Below are positions 13,901 to 15,428 of a stretch of 15,428 nt of DNA, one piece after another. The notes below the pieces were generated by a model. It ran no database searches. It had not been told where the DNA came from and was given only the letters and a program-made list of their open reading frames with translations. Source of the DNA: Cyanobacteria bacterium UBA9971 (lineage in GTDB: Bacteria; Cyanobacteriota; Vampirovibrionia; Gastranaerophilales; UBA9971); NCBI GenBank assembly GCA_003499955.1, contig DNRP01000076.1:19765-35192 (forward strand). The letters are read 5' to 3'. Position numbers and translations under genes: made by a program. Position 1 is the first letter of the stretch. Every line of letters begins with the position of its first letter.

Positions 13901-14074
13901 TTTTTGTTTTTAATGGGGCTTTGCCCCTATCCCCCAGTTCATTTTCTTTCTTTTTGCGTTCAAAAAGAAAGAAAATAGAACCAAAAGAAAGAAAAACTGT
14001 ATCCTAAGGGGTCGACACAGTCAAGGGGGACACCCCCTCGAACTCCCCCGTAAAAAACCCATTACAAACAAAAA
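13901..14074. mobile_element. 174-bp MITE-like repeat with 17-bp terminal inverted repeats
   Basis: The ends 13901-13917 (TTTTTGTTTTTAATGGG) and 14058-14074 (CCCATTACAAACAAAAA) are inverted repeats at 16 of 17 positions; TAATGGG is the informative core. Inside lie GGGGC-TTT-GCCCC (13915-13927), a long hairpin (13937-13981) and AGGGGG-ACA-CCCCCT (14024-14038). No open reading frame of note. No clear target duplication flanks it. It fits a non-autonomous transposable or REP-like element. Confidence 0.55.
13937..13981. repeat. 20-bp hairpin within the MITE-like element
   Basis: GTTC then ATTTTCTTTCTTTTTG (13937-13956) pairs with CAAAAAGAAAGAAAAT (13961-13976) and, after one bulged A, GAAC (13978-13981), around a CGTT loop. 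A second, shorter copy of the right arm, CAAAAGAAAGAAAAACTG, follows from 13982, so the left arm (extended to CAGTT at 13935) has two alternative partners. Confidence 0.7.
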
Positions 14075-14099
14075 CACCTCTTTAAAAATCAAAAATTTT

Positions 14100-14123
14100 T
14101 TCATAGTAAAATATTACTATGAA
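14100..14123 (+). promoter_or_regulatory. Perfect inverted repeat over the mazG start codon
   Basis: TTCATAGTAA (14100-14109) and TTACTATGAA (14114-14123) are perfect 10-nt complements around AATA. The mazG ATG (14119-14121) lies in the right arm, and no Shine-Dalgarno is seen upstream. As DNA it could be an operator; as RNA a hairpin that hides the start. Confidence 0.5.
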
Positions 14124-14904
14124 CACAGACGACTTAAAAAACTTAAAACAGCTTATAGAAACAATTGCAATCTTAAGATCGCCTGAAGGATGCCCATGGG
14201 ATAGGGAACAAACCCATAAATCTTTAAGGGAAAACCTTTTGCAGGAAACTTATGAAGCTCTCGATGCCATTGATAAGGAAAACGATGACAATTTAAAGGA
14301 AGAGCTTGGAGATGTTTTGCTTCAAGTGGTTTTGCATGCTCAAATTGCCTCCGAAGTAAATAAATTCACCATAGAAGATGTTGCAAAAACCATTACAGAA
14401 AAATTAATAAGACGGCATCCGCATGTATTCTCCGATACAAAAGTAAAAGATGCCGATGAAGTACTGGTTAACTGGGAAAAAATCAAGAGAAAAGAAAAAC
14501 CCGAGCGAAAATCAGCTCTTTCAGGCATTGCAAAAACAATGCCCGCCCTTTTAGTAGCGCAGGAATTAAGTAAAAAAGCCGTAAAAACAGGTTTTGAATG
14601 GCCTAATGAAGAGTCTTTATGGGAATGTTTCGAGTCTGAAATCAAAGAATTTAAAGATGAAGTTGCCGAAAATAATAAAGAACTTATGGAAGACGAACTT
14701 GGCGATATTTTGTTTTCTGTTGTAAATGTTGCTCGCTGGCACAAAATTGACCCTGAAATTGCCCTTATCAAAGCCAACAAAAAGTTTAAGGCAAGGTTTC
14801 AAATGATGGAAGCTTTAGCTCCAAAGGATTTGAGTGAATATAATATTGATGAGCTTGAGGATTTCTGGCGACAAGCCAAAGAAAAACTTAAAAACAGACT
14901 ATAA
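14119..14904 (+). CDS. mazG: Nucleoside triphosphate pyrophosphohydrolase MazG
   Basis: Hydrolyses NTPs or dNTPs to the monophosphate and pyrophosphate; a house-cleaning enzyme and modulator of stress nucleotides. The 261 residues match full-length two-domain MazG. Domain one has CPWD at 25-28, the metal motif E43xxE46 and EELGD at 61-65 (Glu62, Asp65). Domain two repeats it with E174xxE177 and DELGD at 192-196, after AVKTGFEWP at 154-162. NKKFKARFQMME near 220-231 is the family's closing motif. All metal ligands are present in both domains. The start codon has no Shine-Dalgarno and lies in an inverted repeat. The small membrane gene follows 18 nt downstream. Confidence 0.96.
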   Translation: MNTDDLKNLKQLIETIAILRSPEGCPWDREQTHKSLRENLLQETYEALDAIDKENDDNLKEELGDVLLQVVLHAQIASEVNKFTIEDVAKTITEKLIRRHPHVFSDTKVKDADEVLVNWEKIKRKEKPERKSALSGIAKTMPALLVAQELSKKAVKTGFEWPNEESLWECFESEIKEFKDEVAENNKELMEDELGDILFSVVNVARWHKIDPEIALIKANKKFKARFQMMEALAPKDLSEYNIDELEDFWRQAKEKLKNRL

Positions 14905-14922
14905 TATAAGAGGAATAAAAGT

Positions 14923-15096
14923 ATGAAGTTTGCTTTAGTGTTTATGATTCTTGTAACTCTTAGTATTGCCTCATCACTCATTCTAAGCCAATACGAGAAA
15001 GAACATGGCGAGTTGGATATGAGAATAAAACCTTTTTTCCTGCTTACTTTGGGACTTTTATTTGGTTATATTTTGCGACTATTGTTTCTTAGTTAA
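14923..15096 (+). CDS. 57-residue two-helix membrane protein, unknown function
   Basis: MKFALVFMILVTLSIASSLI opens the protein and forms one membrane helix (about 3-21). A short charged loop SQYEKEHGELDMRIK follows, and a second helix from about 38-56 (FFLLTLGLLFGYILRLLFLS). Both ends are expected on the same side. AGAGG lies 9 nt before ATG 14923; TAA is at 15094-15096. It sits 18 nt after mazG and 12 nt before trmFO, an operon-like packing that supports it being real. Family not recognised; a role in either neighbour's pathway is not implied by the sequence. Confidence 0.6.
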   Translation: MKFALVFMILVTLSIASSLILSQYEKEHGELDMRIKPFFLLTLGLLFGYILRLLFLS

Positions 15097-15108
15097 AAGA
15101 GAAAAACA

Positions 15109-15428
15109 ATGACAATGAAAGTAAAAATAATAGGCGGTGGATTAGCAGGTTCGGAAGCAGCTTTGCAGCTTGCTAAAAATAATATAAATGTCGAATTATA
15201 CGAGATGCGTCCTAAAAAAACGACAGGCGCGCACCAGACAGACAAACTCGGGGAACTTGTTTGCTCAAACAGCCTCGGTTCAAACGATATAGGGGCTGCA
15301 AGCGGTCTGTTGAAAGAAGAATTGAGAATATTAGGCTCTTTTCTCATAAAATTTGCTGACGAAAGCAGCGTCCCTGCCGGAAATGCGCTTGCTGTCGACA
15401 GGGATATTTTTGCCGAAAAAATCACAAA
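15109..15428 (+). CDS. trmFO: Folate-dependent tRNA (uracil-5-)-methyltransferase TrmFO, N-terminal part; runs off the right edge
   Basis: Methylates U54 of tRNA (ribothymidine in the T loop) using methylenetetrahydrofolate and FAD. The first 106 residues are present. [17 protein letters not shown] at 6-22 is the FAD dinucleotide-binding motif. [20 protein letters not shown] then [11 protein letters not shown] carries the family's ELVCSNS signature; Cys52 is the likely active-site cysteine (Cys53 in the Bacillus enzyme, from memory). GLLKEEL, then [20 protein letters not shown], also match TrmFO rather than the related MnmG. The start may be ATG 15109 or the ATG two codons later; neither has a strong Shine-Dalgarno. 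Confidence 0.95.
   Translation, partial: MTMKVKIIGGGLAGSEAALQLAKNNINVELYEMRPKKTTGAHQTDKLGELVCSNSLGSNDIGAASGLLKEELRILGSFLIKFADESSVPAGNALAVDRDIFAEKIT

Noticed and set aside
13901..14074. CRISPR array
   Set aside because: The repeated AAAGAAAG segments are arms of hairpins, irregular in spacing, with no unit repeat-spacer pattern.
14340..14780. 146-codon minus-strand frame
   Set aside because: Antisense to mazG; Ser/Phe-rich shadow of Glu/Lys-rich coding.

Overview
The window is AT-rich bacterial DNA from a flagellated bacterium that can probably live without oxygen. It carries one long flagellar basal-body and export gene cluster on the minus strand, a class III anaerobic ribonucleotide reductase gene directly behind it, and an ordinary housekeeping block (mazG, trmFO) on the plus strand. 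The composition, NrdD, TrmFO and the divergent flagellar proteins would fit the non-photosynthetic relatives of Cyanobacteria (Melainabacteria/Vampirovibrionia). This is inference from gene style only; other low-GC anaerobic lineages cannot be excluded.

Minus-strand cluster, in transcription order from about 12.8 kb down to 1: a FliK-like protein; two FlgF/FlgG-family rod proteins; flgB, flgC; a flagellar lytic transglycosylase; fliE; fliF; a highly divergent gene in the fliG position; fliH; flhA; two tiny membrane-protein genes; fliI; then nrdD, which runs off the left edge. The products would build the MS ring (FliF), its switch-side partner, the rod (FliE, FlgB, FlgC, FlgF/G), the hole in the peptidoglycan for the rod, and the export gate and ATPase (FlhA, FliH, FliI). 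Stators, FliM/FliN, FliPQR, FlhB, L/P-ring proteins, FliJ and flagellin are not here.

Three palindromic intergenic repeats of a common GTCAT-ended type interrupt the cluster, each 5 to 17 nt behind a stop codon. A terminator-like hairpin and a sigma-28-like promoter lie between the FliK-like gene and the first rod gene, so the cluster may be two or more transcription units.

Plus strand: the divergent spacer at 12815-13021 holds a 32-bp near-perfect dyad and two candidate -10 boxes. It is followed by a 121-residue protein of unknown function, a terminator-like hairpin, a zinc-ribbon protein, a 174-bp MITE-like repeat, mazG (whose start codon lies inside a perfect inverted repeat), a 57-residue membrane protein, and the start of trmFO.

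The main points for a second look are: the fliG-position protein with no recognisable torque domain; the small two-helix membrane gene split exactly at an A8 slippery tract; the concentric dyad in the divergent promoter region; the inverted repeat over the mazG start; and the compensatory changes in the intergenic palindromes.
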